A stretch of DNA of 64,000 bases from Narthecium ossifragum (Eukaryota; Streptophyta; Magnoliopsida; Dioscoreales; Nartheciaceae): assembly GCA_963920575.1 (NCBI GenBank), contig OY986975.1, positions 73,650 to 137,649 on the forward strand, given 5' to 3'. A model generated the notes under the pieces. It did not search any database, was not told the origin of the DNA, and saw nothing but the letters and a program-made list of their open reading frames with translations. Below are positions 1-12,162 of this stretch, piece by piece; the stretch's first letter is position 1, and each line of letters opens with the position of its first letter. A program made the position numbers and the translations under genes.

Positions 1-227
1 TTTCGAAATTAGAAAAGATCAGTTAAGCACAATTGTTTCAGGGAGATGTAAAAGCCAATTTCTACAGCATAGATACAAAAGAATCCCATGTAATACGCTA
101 CATCAGAATTTGATATAAATGATCCTCCTTATACAGAACAAAGGAAAATAACCTTATGATGGGAATAAACGTTGCTTGCCGCAAAGCATGGCAAATGGGA
201 AGGTTATTAGCTATAACTTGACCAACA

Positions 228-734
228 TCACCCATTTCCAGTTTCAGCATTTTTGCTCAACTCATTTTGACGGGACTCCGTATCGAGCTTTTCTGCAATG
301 TGCGAGGGTCGTAGTTGTTTTCTAAACTGTTGTCAGCCATCGCGCATAATCCCGTTACTAATAAGAGAAGGAAGGATATGGGACTGAGCATTCTATTGAG
401 ACTAGTTCGGGCCTACATTCTTGGAAAATCATCTTAGGGCAACCACAAGAAGCACATTGCCCTATGCACGGCTACGGTCTGTGATCTCTAGTGCAACGTC
501 TCCAAGATTACGCTTGGCAAGAGACGAAATCCCCATAATCCAGATACACAAGGAATGGGCGGCAGATATTTCTCTAGATAAACACGCCGGTAGAGGGAGA
601 GGGGAATGGAGGGATATGAGAACACACCGGGAGCTCGGGTTGCGGACTCTACTTGCTGGTGATGGGAGGAAGGGGAGGAGAACAGAGAAGGGAGTATTCT
701 GGATGCGGGCTCCACGAGGAGCTTCGACAGCCAT
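228..734 (-). CDS. Doubtful small gene, minus strand, terminal exon plus possible first exon
   Basis: I do not recognise this gene. On the minus strand, an acceptor (AACAG) is followed by a 99-nt reading frame from 326 down to a TGA at 228-230. It encodes 32 residues beginning FRKQLRPSHIAEKLD and ending AETGNG, which looks like a natural hydrophilic C-terminus. Further upstream on the same strand an ATG at 734 opens a 90-residue frame beginning MAVEAPRGARIQNTP, a composition typical of a first exon with an organelle-type leader. I could not connect the two with convincing middle exons, and the part between them is unexplained. It may be a real short gene, two exons of a longer gene, or chance. 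Confidence 0.25.
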
Positions 735-1108
735 CCTTTCTCCCTCACTCTCGCAGGCGGGCGATCGTACGGTGTAGATGGCGGCCTCCGGAAGGATCGC
801 TTGGTGAGCTTGCCTCCGGCGCCACGTCCACCGACCTCGTCCTCTCCTCCCCCTTTACTTCTCTCCATCTCTTCTTCGATCCCCTACCCTCTCAAACGCG
901 GCTCTTCTTGGATTCTTCTTGATCGCTGATGAATGGATGGGATGGGCCAGCCTTCTTGAGTCACTTCCTTTCTTCCCTTTATTAATTGATCTGTATCATA
1001 CGTGAACGTGACTTCCCGCTGTCTGTTCGAAATTCGGACGTTCTCTTCCCTCTGCTTTCTTGGTGGCTGCCGCGCGCACCGCATGGATGGACCGGCGGGG
1101 TACCGCTG

Positions 1109-2024
1109 AGGACAAGTTTTGGGGTCATGTTATATGCACAACCAAAACCTGTAAGTGCACCATGTTTTTTTAAAAATACCGAAAATACCCCTTTGTCATC
1201 TCTCTTGTGGTGATGGTGGTGGTGCCGGCGGCAGTCGACGAGGCCGAGCGGCGATCGTCTCTCCCTCCTTTCTCTCCTCCTCCCGAGCGCCGGGCACCCC
1301 AAAAGCCGAGTCCACCGTGAACTCCGCCGTGTAGATGACGCGATCTCCCTTTGCGTTCATCTTGTCTAACCAGCCCTTTGATGTCTTCTTTGAGCCTCCT
1401 CACCGTCACCGCCGCCCGGACCTTAAACTTCGCCGATGGCTTGCCTAGAGACACCATCTGCACCACCTCCTCGCTGATCGCCGCCAGTGGCGAAATCGTA
1501 ACTCTCAGCGACTGGCACTTCCTCCTCCTCTGTTCTCTGGGGAGCAAAACATGGGAGCTGAAACAGAGCATGCTCTGTTTCCCTCCAAGCAGTGGCATCC
1601 ATGAGCCAACCCTTTTCCTCACTACTTCTCACAGAAATAGGAAAGAATCAGGGGAAAAGGAAGAGATTTTTCCTCCACTCTTGGCTAGCTGTTCCTCTGT
1701 TCTTGGTTTAAGGATTAGTTGTGGGCTTGGAGGAAGGAGGGGGTTATATAGGGAAGAAGGGCAAATGGGAAACGAGGAAGGTCTCTACTGGCTTCCGACG
1801 ATGGCGGAGGTTGCGACCTATAGAGGAGGTAGGAGATGAAGAGAAGATGGTGGAGTAGGACGGGCCTAGCCGGAGTAGTTGGCCGGTGGCCGGCGGCGGC
1901 AGCAAGGGGCGTTGAACGCTGATTGGTGGAAGATAGAGATAAGGGCAATTTCGACATTTTACATAAAATATAAGTGCACTTATGAATTGATGTTGTGCAT
2001 ATAAAATTACCCCAAGTTTTGCAC
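1109..2024. mobile_element. Non-autonomous TIR element carrying a host-gene fragment (Pack-MULE-like)
   Basis: The left end near 1109-1205 and the reverse complement of the right end near 1930-2024 align over roughly 95 bp. Shared blocks in order are CTTGGGGT/TTTGGGGT, TTATATGCACAAC, TAAGTGCAC and a C-rich AT tract. The interior is GC-rich and gene-like, unlike the flanks, and contains the lipoxygenase-like frame on the minus strand. No clean target duplication was found, so the exact ends and superfamily are uncertain. The right end lies only ~16 bp from the target duplication of the large MULE that follows. Confidence 0.45.
1365..1600 (-). pseudogene. Captured 5' fragment of a plastid 13-lipoxygenase-like gene
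   Basis: The minus-strand frame contains SPLAAISEEVVQ, then AKFKVRAAVTVRR and LKEDIKGLVRQDE. From memory of the family, plant type-2 (13-) lipoxygenases of the LOX3/LOX4 group have AAISEDLVK, then VKFKVRAVATVRNKNKEDFKETLVKHLDAF at the junction of transit peptide and PLAT domain; order and spacing agree. Similarity stops after the KEDxK block, so only the transit peptide and first PLAT strand are present and no catalytic region exists. The fragment sits inside a small TIR element, which suggests gene capture. Identification is by eye only. Confidence 0.5.
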
Positions 2025-2039
2025 GCCTCTAATTCGTGG

Positions 2040-2048
2040 CCCAACGAC
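2040..2048. repeat. Left target-site duplication of the large MULE
   Basis: CCCAACGAC directly before the element matches CCCAACGAC at 12691-12699 exactly. A 9-bp duplication is diagnostic of Mutator-superfamily insertion. Confidence 0.9.
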
Positions 2049-2907
2049 GGATTTTTTGCCTAAAAGGCCCCTCATGTTCACTAATAGCGGACCGAGACCC
2101 TGGGCAACAATTTTTGCATATTCGAACCCCAAAGGCATTAAATTCCCAACCTACCTTTCTAATTGAACCAAATGAATGGCCATGGACCCCAAAGGCATTA
2201 AATTCCCAACCTACCTTTCTAATTGAACCAAATGAATGGCCATGGATGGCCATGCCACATGACGTGGCATGGCCAGCCGATCCACATCCCCACTATCCCA
2301 CTTGAGATCACATCATCATCATTACAATGCACACTTGGCATGTTTTCATTGGTCCACGTCAGATTTTAATATTTTAAAAGAAGAAAGCATCCCATCGTAT
2401 GTGAGAGGAGAGGTTGTCACTCACCTTCTCCTCCTTCCCGCCAGTAGGTCTTTCTGCCCGCCAAAATCCATACAGGTACTTACAGCTTCACCTTCTTCAT
2501 CTCCTTCTCATGGTCATCGCCTTCTCCCCTTCACCTGCTTCACCTGGGTACACCTCCTTCCCACTCTGCGCATGAAATATTCATGTCCTCTTTCTAATGC
2601 TATCATGCATGACTTAGTTCTGACATCGCCGATTCGGTGCGTGAGAAGGCATGTAAGCCCCATGGCCTGCTCAACATTGATATGAACATATCCATCGAAC
2701 CAGAACTCATTGAAGAGGATGAACTACATCGCACGGTCGAAGATATGCGGATAAACGGACTCACGCGGGAGGCTGATGGGTAAGAAGCATAATAGCGAGT
2801 ATATTAATAATACACGCGGTTTCGAAAACAATTGTACGTGTTCTAAATTATATCCACGTGTACGAAATTTTATATATGTGTGTATAAACATTTTACACGT
2901 ATATCTT
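2049..2907 (+). repeat. Left terminal inverted repeat of the MULE (~860 bp)
   Basis: The segment pairs as an inverted repeat with 11450-12690. The outer part (2049 to about 2565) matches 12690 down to about 12232. The inner part (about 2566-2907) matches about 11793 down to 11450 and includes a copy of transposase exon B with its donor (2762-2785 region). Relative to the right arm it lacks a ~440-bp block that carries the PB1-like exon. It also has an extra 60-bp tandem duplication. Confidence 0.85.
2126..2245. repeat. 60-bp tandem duplication inside the left TIR
   Basis: A unit containing AAAGGCATTAAATTCCCAAC occurs at 2131 and again at 2191, period 60 bp. The right TIR has a single copy, so the duplication arose in the left arm only. 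Confidence 0.9.
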
Positions 2908-3199
2908 TTGCACATTCAGAACCAAACCTACATAATCCCAAAACTGCCCCTGGCATTAATGGCCATGCGATTCATATGCCGTCCGTCCGATGCATTTGAA
3001 CGACGCGAGACTCGAGGGCACTCGAGAACGTATGGTAGTGGCCAGATGGCACGCAACCATTCGCCGGCTATACGGCGCGTCAGAGAAGACGCGACGTGAC
3101 GATGTGAAATGGCTGCCCCTCGCGCCAAAACTGGACTTCAACGACGGGCATTAACTCCTACCCGTAAAAACAAGCATCCTATCGCTATCCCGGCGTCTC

Positions 3200-3355
3200 T
3201 TCTCCTGATCCTTGAAACCCCCCTGCGTTTCTCCGACGGTGTGTCCGAGTCTTCTCTGGTGGATCGTCGGGTATTTCTAGCCCGGTGTTTCTTCTCCCGA
3301 TCCTTGAAACCCCCCCTACGTTTCTCCGACGGTGTTTCCGAGTCTTCTCCGGCGG
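3200..3355. repeat. ~94-bp tandem duplication in the Ulp1 5' region
   Basis: The block GATCCTTGAAACCCCCCT through CGACGGTGTxTCCGAGTCTT is present at about 3207 and again at about 3300. It lies upstream of the proposed Ulp1 start codon. Confidence 0.8.
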
Positions 3356-3744
3356 TCGCCATACCTTACGGCCCGAAGTTGGAGTCCACCCAATCGCCTA
3401 AGAAATGGAGGGAGTACTCTCGAATGCGTTTGCCAAAGCCATGGAAACAGCCATTGTAATAGCGGCCGAGAAAATCCAAAGTCTTCAACCCAAACCCAAT
3501 GGTAGGTATCTTTATTCTACCCTAGTGTGTAGAAGAACACCTACAAACCCTTATTGCAAGGAGGAATCTCCATTTATTTCCTTCTATGGATCATTCCCAT
3601 CGTTTACCTTACTCTAACCCTTATTTCGGTGTTTTTCTTAGTCGTTGACCACACTTTCGCCCATGGATTATCTTGAAATCACGTATATTTTTATATCCGA
3701 TGATATGAACTCAGGGAATTTTGTGATTGCCATTTTTCCACCTG

Positions 3745-4110
3745 CTGTTTGCGGACCTTTTATGCTCGGTGTTAACATCGGGTAGCTTTTTATACCCGAT
3801 AGTATTAACTCGTATTTTGTGGTCGCAAATTTTCTCCATGTTATATGGCGTACATTGTATACTCGTTGTTATCATCGGGTATATGGTTATACCCGATGAT
3901 ATGTGCTGATATGTTGTGCTCGTTATTTATCTACCTGCTCTACTGCGCACTGTTTTATACTCGTTATCAACATCGGGTATATTTGTCTAGCAGATGATAT
4001 GAAGTCATCTTATTTTGTTTCATGCATTGTTTGACCCGCTGTGTTGCGCACCTTTTATACTCGTTGTTAACATCGTATCATTGCTTATACCCGTTAATAT
4101 GTGTCATTAT
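3745..4110. repeat. Four degenerate ~100-bp repeats in Ulp1 intron 1
   Basis: Units share the order CTTTTATACTCGTTGTTAAC, ATCGGGTAT and TATACCCGATGATATG, repeated about four times with substitutions and small indels. They occupy the intron before exon 2. Related motifs recur in the other introns of this element and in the neighbouring one. Confidence 0.75.
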
Positions 4111-7100
4111 GTACATGTATTATTTTATTTGTCGCGTGTATACAATCCTATAGATGAATCGAGCAGCGAACCCGGAAGAACCCCGTTTGTAGCCAACTGT
4201 TTTGCGGCAAAGATTAAGGAGGCCGCACAAAAGTACACGGCGGATGTGCACCTTAAAATCATCCTCCAGACACCGTTCGGGCATTTCCTTGACCTGCCGG
4301 ACATCAAGCAGGACAATGTGTTATTAGACTACATGATGCGCAATCACAAGGGGGGGCTGCGATTTTCCCTTGGAGGAAACATAGCAGAGCTGCGGCCTGC
4401 AGACGTTGCAGTTATCCTTGGTCTACCAATGGACGAAGATAACAAGGGGGTCATCTCGCGGCCGAAGAAGGTGCGCAAAACATTGATGGACATCCCCTAC
4501 TATGGCCGACACGCCGAAGGAAGGATGAACGGCGTCGACCTGCCATCGAGGAACTTCGACAAAATATTCAAGGCACTGACGGAGAAGAGGGACGACGAGT
4601 CCGTGAATGACTTCTGCCGCTTCTTCGTCCTGTACATCTTTGCCGTCTTTCTCTTCCCCCGGGCCAACTACACGGCCCCCCCGGAGTTGGTTGGGGTCCT
4701 TGACGACCTGAACTCCATCCGTACGATGAATTGGGCGGGAATTATCCACCACCATCTCGAGCAAGAAGTTGCCCGGTCAATTCACCGATGGAGGACGGCC
4801 AAGCCCACCACTTCCCTTAGAGCCGTGACCTATGTCGGCGGGTGCACGGCCGTCCTACTCATTTGGTACTACGAACTGACTGGTTGCAGGACCCTCCGGG
4901 ATGCTAGCTTGATCCCCCGCATCTTACGATGGGGCGAAGTGAAGCTGATAAGGCGGGGAAACATCCACAGCGATCTTTTGGCAAATGCCCCTACAGAGGT
5001 GAGTTGTACCTTTCTAAATGGTTTCTTTGCATCGACCCGATTGATGATCCTTTCTAATTAGTTTCTTTATGCTACAGCTTGTTTACGATGAAAGAGAAGT
5101 CCAGTTGTACCTGGGTAATGTGCGCCCGAGCCAAACCCGGGTTGATGTTCAATTGATGGAAGATGACGCGCCAAGTGAGCCCATCGTGGGCCAAAAATGC
5201 TTGAGTTTGAGGACCGAGTCATCGCCGCACCAGTCCAAATCTCCAAATCAACCCATCGTGGGCAAAAAGCATGTGAGATTCATCACCGAGTCACCCCCGC
5301 GCTAGTCATCTGCTGACGATGTCATCCAAGAGCCGCCGTTGTTAGGGATTCAAGATCCCCAGTCACAGCCGTCCACACAGACAAAGTGGGAACATGTATT
5401 TGTTACACTCGTGTTTTTTCTGCCCATCCTTCAGAAATACTCGCTTTAATGACACGTATATCAGTTGGAACTGTGTTTATGTACGCGTATCATTTTTGAA
5501 CTTGATGAAATAAGCTTCCTGCGTGTTCAATTATATACAGGTGTGTTTATACCTGTATTTTCCTATACTCTTATTTTCTACATGGACTAGATTTCAATAG
5601 TTCTTATTGGGAGTTCAAATATTTACTGGTCTGTTTATACGTGTATGTATTTATACTCGGCTTTGATTACATATATTTTGGAAAACTCGCATACATTGCC
5701 AGTGTTTTATGAGATGCATGTTTTCCATAGATGGGTATTAAATATATGCGCTTATTTTCTCTATGCAGATACAAGCCGAGCTTCAAAAACTAACAAAACT
5801 GGACCTAGAAAAAACCCATGAATTACGGCGCTTGAATATCCAGATCAATAAAGTGCTGGTTGAGTTGTCTGGGACGAAGACTCGGCTCGCCGCTGCCGAG
5901 AAGGAAATTGCCATCCTGAAGAATAAACTTCAGAGCGTTGCCGAGGAGAAGCCCATTGAAGCCGACCTCGCAGCATCCTCTCCCACCTCATCCTTTCCCG
6001 CCTCAATCATGAAGCGGAAAAGGAGCTCCAATGTGCAGGCTAGTCAGGAAGTGGTTACTGTATCGCCAGTGCTGGCTAGTCAGACAAGAGTGAAGAAAAC
6101 GGCACAGAAAGCAAAAAGACCTAGTAAGTTGCAACAACATATCAGCCCTCCTTATGCTCTGCGGTCCAAAAAAGGTAGGGTTGCAACTCGCAAGGTGACT
6201 GTTGAAATGGGAACTGAAAGACCCGGTCCTCCTACCAATGACGATGACCAGATGGCGACCGAGACGATTATGAGCACGGTCAGCGATGTTTTGGCGATGA
6301 CCGCGGAAGAAGGGGGGGCAAGTGAAATGCCCACTGAAGCGATCGGGCGAGATGATGTGGCCGTGGAGATGGCTGTTGGGGCCTCAAGTATCGACAAGGG
6401 CAAGGGGGTGGAATTGGGGGAGGCTGCTGATACTTGTTCGCCGGAGGTGACTGCCGACGAGGTGTCCGAAGCCATCCAAGAGCCGGATAGCTGGAATGTG
6501 GTGAGGGATATGCGCGCCAGGCCACATGAAATTGCAAATATTGTGGAGATCATTGAGAAGGACACTCCCAATAAGGCCGACTCCATGGCACATGGACGTC
6601 ACATGCGGTCTGGTAAGGTCAACAATAAAGGTTACTTGCGCGAATCGAAGGAGATCTTGGAGACACTCGATGACGATGAGAAGCGGGTGCTGACATATCT
6701 TCACAACATGGATGACGAGTAAGTTTCATCTTCCTTTTGGTACCTTGTGTTTTTTTTCTTACATGATCTTAATACCGGGTTTTGTTTTACACATGTGCTT
6801 TAGACCATGTTCTGCGTGATCTTAATATCGGGTATGTTTTATACATGTGCTGGAGATGATTATGTGCGGGATCTTAACACGGGGTATTTTTTTATACACG
6901 TATATGTAGTTTCTACCAGTAACTATAGCTTTGGCATGTGCATGTGTTTTGTGTACAGGGACATTTGCATTTTATACCTGTATCTATCATCGTGTTAAGT
7001 TGTAGTACTCGTTATAAACAGTACGCATGTATTACCTCAAGATTTATGTTCTATTGCTTTCCATGTATCTTTTCAGTGCCCCTGTCTTCAGGCACAAGAC

Positions 7101-8039
7101 CGGATACTGCACGCGTGGTCAAATAATGGACATACTAAATGATACCCTCATCGAGGGAGACATAATCGACGCGATGCAGGACGTCTTATCGAGGCGTTAT
7201 CTGAAATCAAATGACAGCCGCCGTTCTTTTTTTCATCTACCCGTCTCCACGTGAGTTCTTCATTCAAGTAAAGTTGCCATTTTATGCATGCGCCACTAAC
7301 AATTTGACTATTGACATGTCAGCCCTCCGTCGTGGGTAGCCGCAACAGCCTTCGAGACTCGATCTTACATGCAGCCGGAACGTTTTCCACACTCCCGAGC
7401 ATGGACGTGTGGTTCATTCCGCTATACACAAGCGACCATTGGCACCTGCTCGTCGTGGATCTTCATGGCGGTGTTTCCAAGCATTACACATCATCCTCGG
7501 CTCCAGAGTACGACCGCACTGCAGCCGAAATGTCAGAATGGGTAAAAAAGGCGTTAGATACGTGGTTGCCCGACTTATATAACGCAGGCATGCAAAAAGG
7601 GGGCTGGAAGTTAGAACGGGCGCGTGATATACCCATCCAGCGTGGATCGTAAGGACACTCAAACTGAAAGCACACTTTCATGCTGTCTCTCTCATCTGCT
7701 AATTACGTGTATCTTGTTATTGGTAGACTCGACTGCGCCGTGTTTCTCTTGAAATATGAAGAGTGCATACAAAAAGGCCTCCCTTGGTACAATTTGAACT
7801 TCACCCAGCGCGACATGTCGGCCATGCGAGGACAGGTGAGGACAACTAGGCCACCATCCCTTTTGTTTTTCATACACGTACTTTATACGCTTGTGTTTTT
7901 TTATACACGTGCATAAAACTTTCACTTTTACCAGTTTAATTGTTTTACACGTCTATATACTCAAGTATTTATTTTAAAACGCCGGCATTCCGTGCACAGA
8001 TTGCGTTAATTTTAGTCATGCAGGGCGGACAAGTGGGGA

Positions 8040-8285
8040 TAGATGTGCCAGTGCCGCCTATCCCGCAGCCAGATCTTCCAGTGCCAACTACCCCGCAACC
8101 AGATGTGCCAATGTCCCCTACCTCGCAGCCGGTGATGCCAGCCTCGCCAACCCCGCAGCCAGATGTGCCAGTGTCGCCTACCTCGCAGCCGGTGATGCCA
8201 GTGCCGCCAACCCCGCAGCCAGATGTGCCAGTACCGCCTACCCCTCAGCCAGTTCTACCAGCGCCTACCCCGCAGCCGCCATCGT
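8040..8285 (+). repeat. 30-bp coding repeat giving a proline-rich 10-residue repeat
   Basis: About eight units of the type CCAGATGTGCCAGTGCCGCC TACCCCGCAG encode repeats of the form PQPDVPVPPT at the C-terminus of the Ulp1-like protein. Reading frame is kept through every unit. Confidence 0.85.
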
Positions 8286-8499
8286 GCCAACCTATAGTAG
8301 AGCCTACAAGCTTGAATGGAGAAAAGGAAGCATGTGATGCAGGTGAAGGGGAGAAGGAGATGAGAATGGTGTAAGCACGAATGAAAACAATGAAAACAAG
8401 CCATGTGGCCCATGTCAAGATTTATACCGTGAATACACGCTTTTATTACTCGCAAATCAGTTTTACATGTTTCGTTGCAATGAAATATGTTGCCTTGCT

Positions 8500-8940
8500 T
8501 ATAAATACACGTCCAGGTACATGTAGAATACTCGTTGAAATGAAATCGGTACCTGGGCAAATGGTACAGGTACATATAGAATACTCGTTGAAATGAAATA
8601 TGTACCACTTGAAACTGTCCAGCTACATGTTTTTATACGCGTTGAAATTAAATCTGTACCAGGAGAAAAGCTACAGGTACATATAGAATACTCGTTGAAA
8701 TGAAATATGTACCACTTCAAACTGTCCAGCTACATGTTTTTATACTCGTTCAAATGAAATCTGTATCAGGGGACAATGTACAGGTACATATAGAATACGC
8801 GTTGAAATGAAATATGGACCAGTTGAAACCATGTATAATACTCGTTGAAATGAAATCTATATATGTGAAAACTTTCACTTCAAGGCACGTCTATACCTTC
8901 AAAATTACATATAAATAAGGACATGTACAGGTACATTTAG
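8500..8940. repeat. Degenerate tandem repeats between the convergent MULE genes
   Basis: Repeated modules TACAGGTACATATAGAATAC, TCGTTGAAATGAAAT and CTGTCCAGCTACATGTTTTT alternate about five times between the stop codons of the two genes. They are AT-rich and non-coding, and would be shared 3' flanking sequence for both transcripts. Confidence 0.8.
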
Positions 8941-9045
8941 CAGCATATATTTTTCTATGCATGCTTAAATACCACACAAAACATGCAAAGGTCCACAAAT
9001 AGGTGCTTGTCAGGCCGAACATTGTTGGTCTTACGCACATCGCCA

Positions 9046-12000
9046 TCATGACGAAATAGGTGTTGTAGTATGACGTGCATTAGCCGGAGGAACATGTGCC
9101 GGACAAGTCCTTTTGTTATGGCCAAGAACTTTACACCTTGAGCATCTTCGCATTGGCCTCGACTGTGCCTCACCCTGTGAGGGTAGCCTTTTCTTCCTCC
9201 TCTTACCTTTCTTGACTTGGCAGTTGGGTGGGTAGACGATGGGATCATCACTAGCGCCCTTTGGCCAAAACTCTTGTGACGCCGTGGGGTAGACCACATC
9301 ATCGTAGCAAGCTCTATAATTATCGGATGTAAACCAGTCCTCATAGTACTCGTACTCGGACAGTCGCTGTCACATAAGCACTGCACAACCATGTGGGCAT
9401 AGTATTCCAAGCACATCCCATTCCCTACAAGAACATTGACGTCTTTCTAAGTTCACCGCGTAGTATGCTTCACCATACTGAACTTGGAAGTCTGTCATGC
9501 TTGATGGCGCGACGGTCATATGCCGTCCTTTTTCCTTGGCAAGTAGGAGTTCCTTCTCCGCCCATGGGGTGAGAGTGCTCTCCATGGTTGCTGCCTCCCT
9601 CTTTCGCAAGAAAAAGTATTCCGCCACCTTCCGACGTGTTGTTTCTATGAGGAATTGAATTGGAAGTGCTTTTACGTCCTTCAATACACCGTTGAAGCTC
9701 TCAACCATATTAGTTGACAACATGTTGTATCTTCTTCCTGCGAAGCAGTGCGTTGCCCACTTTTCTACGGGGATCTCTTGAATGTAGTTGTATTGTTTCG
9801 GATGAAATTGCTTCATCTGATCCATTATCCGTGTGAATTACAGTTCTTTAAACGCACGTGCGGCAGCCCAAAACTTGTTATATGGAGCAGAATGCTTTGC
9901 TGCGTTAACCAGGTTCCGTGACAAATGGACCATGCAGTATCCATGTTTTGCTTCCGGAAAAACATCCTCAACGGCCTTAAGTATGCCTTTGTGCCGATCG
10001 GAGATTATGGTCAAAGGCTTGAATGGACTGATGCATGCACGGAGGCGTACGAGGAACCATGTCCAAGAATCTCCAGACTCTTTTTCGCCCACGCCGAAGG
10101 CTATAGGGAGAATGTGATTGTTGGCGTCCATTCCGATGACGATAAATATCGTCCCTGGATACCTTCCGGTCAAGAATGTCCCGTCTATCCCAATGACGGG
10201 CCTCAAAAAAGTTTTGAATGCATGTATACACGCACCAAAAGCCCAGAACGCGCGCTGAAAACGGCTGCACGAATCCACCTGGAGAGCCGTTACTGTTCTG
10301 GGATCCCTCATCATCAACTCCCGCAAATAAGGTCTGAGCATGTTGTACGAGTCTTCATATGTGTCGTGTATCTGTTTACACGATAAACATGGCAACACAA
10401 GCAATTTGTCATGCACGTGTATAAAGTACGTGTATAAATAAATATCAGGGCAAAGAAGGACCTTAATATACGTGTGCTTACCTATACCTGTACACAACCC
10501 TTCGTGTATTGTACATTTTATACACCGCTCTTGTATTATAAAATGTGCGTGTAATTATACGTGTACTAACCTATACAAGACAATTGTGTGTAACCGCTGT
10601 TGTATTTCTTGTCACTCTTGATAATGAACGAGTATAAAAAAATATGCGTTGAAATATACGTGTAGCTCATTCTGTGCTTGTACTACATTATATGCTTACC
10701 TTTATTTTCACTTTCTGCTTCGCACGATATGCCTTCCAATATGACACACGCACGCCGTATCTTTTGACAATATCAGTGACAATCATCTTGACGCTATAAT
10801 TTTCATTAGCAGCAACTTGCTCCTTGATCTCCTCGGCGATAAAGGGGCACGTTAGTTGCTTGTGGCCGTGCCCGATCGAGGGTCTGTTGCACGTGTGTTT
10901 TTTGACGAATATGGTTATCTGAAAAGTAGGTACTCCGGCAACTCTTCTACCTATGATCTTCCATGAACATCCCGTATGGATGCAACGTGCGAGGACCTTA
11001 TCTCCCTTGCACTTCTTCAATTTATACTCGAACCGACGTGTTATGGCGTATATTGCTAGCGCCATCTTTAGTTCTGATTTATTGGGGTACCTCTCCCCAA
11101 CATATGGTTCCGGGGCATTCAAAAAGTAGATTGCTCGAGCTTCCGGTGTTTGGGAGTTCAAAATGTACTCATCTTTCTCAACGCCCGTTAACACATCATG
11201 CGGCTCCTCACACTCGCTGTCATGTAACCAGTCTTGGGCGAAATATATGTCATCGTACATATCATATGTGTCTACAACATGCCCATCTACATAGCTGCGC
11301 ATACAATTGGGTCAAGTCTGTACTTCAACGTTAGTGGCATTGAAGAAACGCGCTCGTATTTATACACGATAATTTAATACGAGTATCAACTATTTAACAC
11401 GAGTCTAAATTAGTTATGCGCATGACAACAACGTTGCAAGCATGTAAACAAGATATACGTGTAAAATGTTTATACGTGCATATATAAAATTGCGTACACG
11501 TGGATATAATTTAGAACACGTACAATTGTTTTCGAAACCACGTGTATTAATAAAATACTCGCTATTATGCTACTTACCCATCAGCCTCCGGCGTGAGTCC
11601 GTTTATCCACATATCTTCGACCGTGCGTTGTAGTTCATCCTCTTCACTGAGATCTGGCTCGATGGGTATGTTCAGGTCAATGTTGAGCAAGCCGCGGGGC
11701 TTAGATGCCTTCTCACACAACGAATCGTCGCTGTCAGAACTGAGTCATGCAGGATAGCATTAGAAAGAGGACATGAATATTTCATGCGCACAGTGCACAA
11801 GAGGCATACCTAGGGTTATATGATTGTATTGTGGACGCGAAGACTCTAACTACTTGACACAATGGTCGTCCGAGAAGGATGAAGAGATAATCCATGTCTT
11901 CCTCGTTGTCTAGGCGAGTAAATGGTTTATACGGATCGTTGGGTATCTCGTAGCTTAGAAACATCTCCACATCGTTTGGAGTCAGATTGCTCAAAAGGTA

Positions 12001-12162
12001 AAAGCGAGACTTCAGTTCGGCGAGTGTTAGGTTGGACGAAAACTCCTCGATATTGGAAGACCCACCGTAATAGTATGGCAGTCCGTCATTGCAAACGGCC
12101 TGCCCCTTGTAGTGGAGATGCAGCTTAATGCTTCTCATCTCCACATCTATGTTTTCCTCCAA
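9046..12162 (-). pseudogene. MuDRA-type transposase gene of the MULE, with two in-frame stops
   Basis: Proposed exons on the minus strand are 12162-11810, 11739-11578, 11294-10700 and 10371-9046, 2,436 nt (812 codons), with matching phases and GT-AG borders. Exon A encodes a PB1-like fold (LHLHYKGQAVCNDGLPYYYG through GRPLCQVVRVFA). Exon C is the N-terminal MuDR region. Exon D encodes the MULE transposase core (GIDGTFLTGRYPG, NHILPIAFGVGE, ISDRHKGI, GYCMVHLSRN), a SWIM zinc finger (CSCREWDVLGILCPHGCAV) and a CCHC knuckle (CSRCKVLGHNKRTC). The exon D frame is broken by TAA at 9838-9840 and TGA at 9370-9372, and the frame continues correctly after each. The first could derive from CAA and the second from CGA. 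This protein would cut and join element ends. Confidence 0.85.

Larger units (their letters stand above)
3405..8374 (+). pseudogene. Ulp1-like C48 cysteine peptidase gene of the MULE, with one in-frame stop
   Basis: Proposed exons are 3405-3501, 4154-4998, 5078-5395, 5769-6718, 7077-7250, 7340-7648, 7727-7835 and 8000-8374. They total 3,177 nt (1,059 codons) and all phases close. Exon 2 encodes the N-terminal domain common to plant transposon Ulp1 proteins (TPFGHFLDLPDIKQ through GGNIAELRPADVAVILGLP). Exon 4 is a charged coiled-coil and linker region. Exons 6-7 carry the peptidase core: catalytic His and Asp in SDHWHLLVVDL, Gln in DIPIQRG, and catalytic Cys in LDCAVFLLKY. The C-terminus is a proline-rich repeat. 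A TAG at 5303-5305 interrupts exon 3, whose frame stays open afterwards. The exon 1 start and the exon 3 end are the least certain points. SUMO-protease activity is a family property; the role in transposition is unknown. Confidence 0.75.

Noticed and set aside
6152..6704. Minus-strand frames of 85-144 aa
   Set aside because: Antisense to Ulp1-like exon 4.
9833..10386. Plus-strand frames of 94 and 153 aa
   Set aside because: Antisense shadows of the transposase DDE core.
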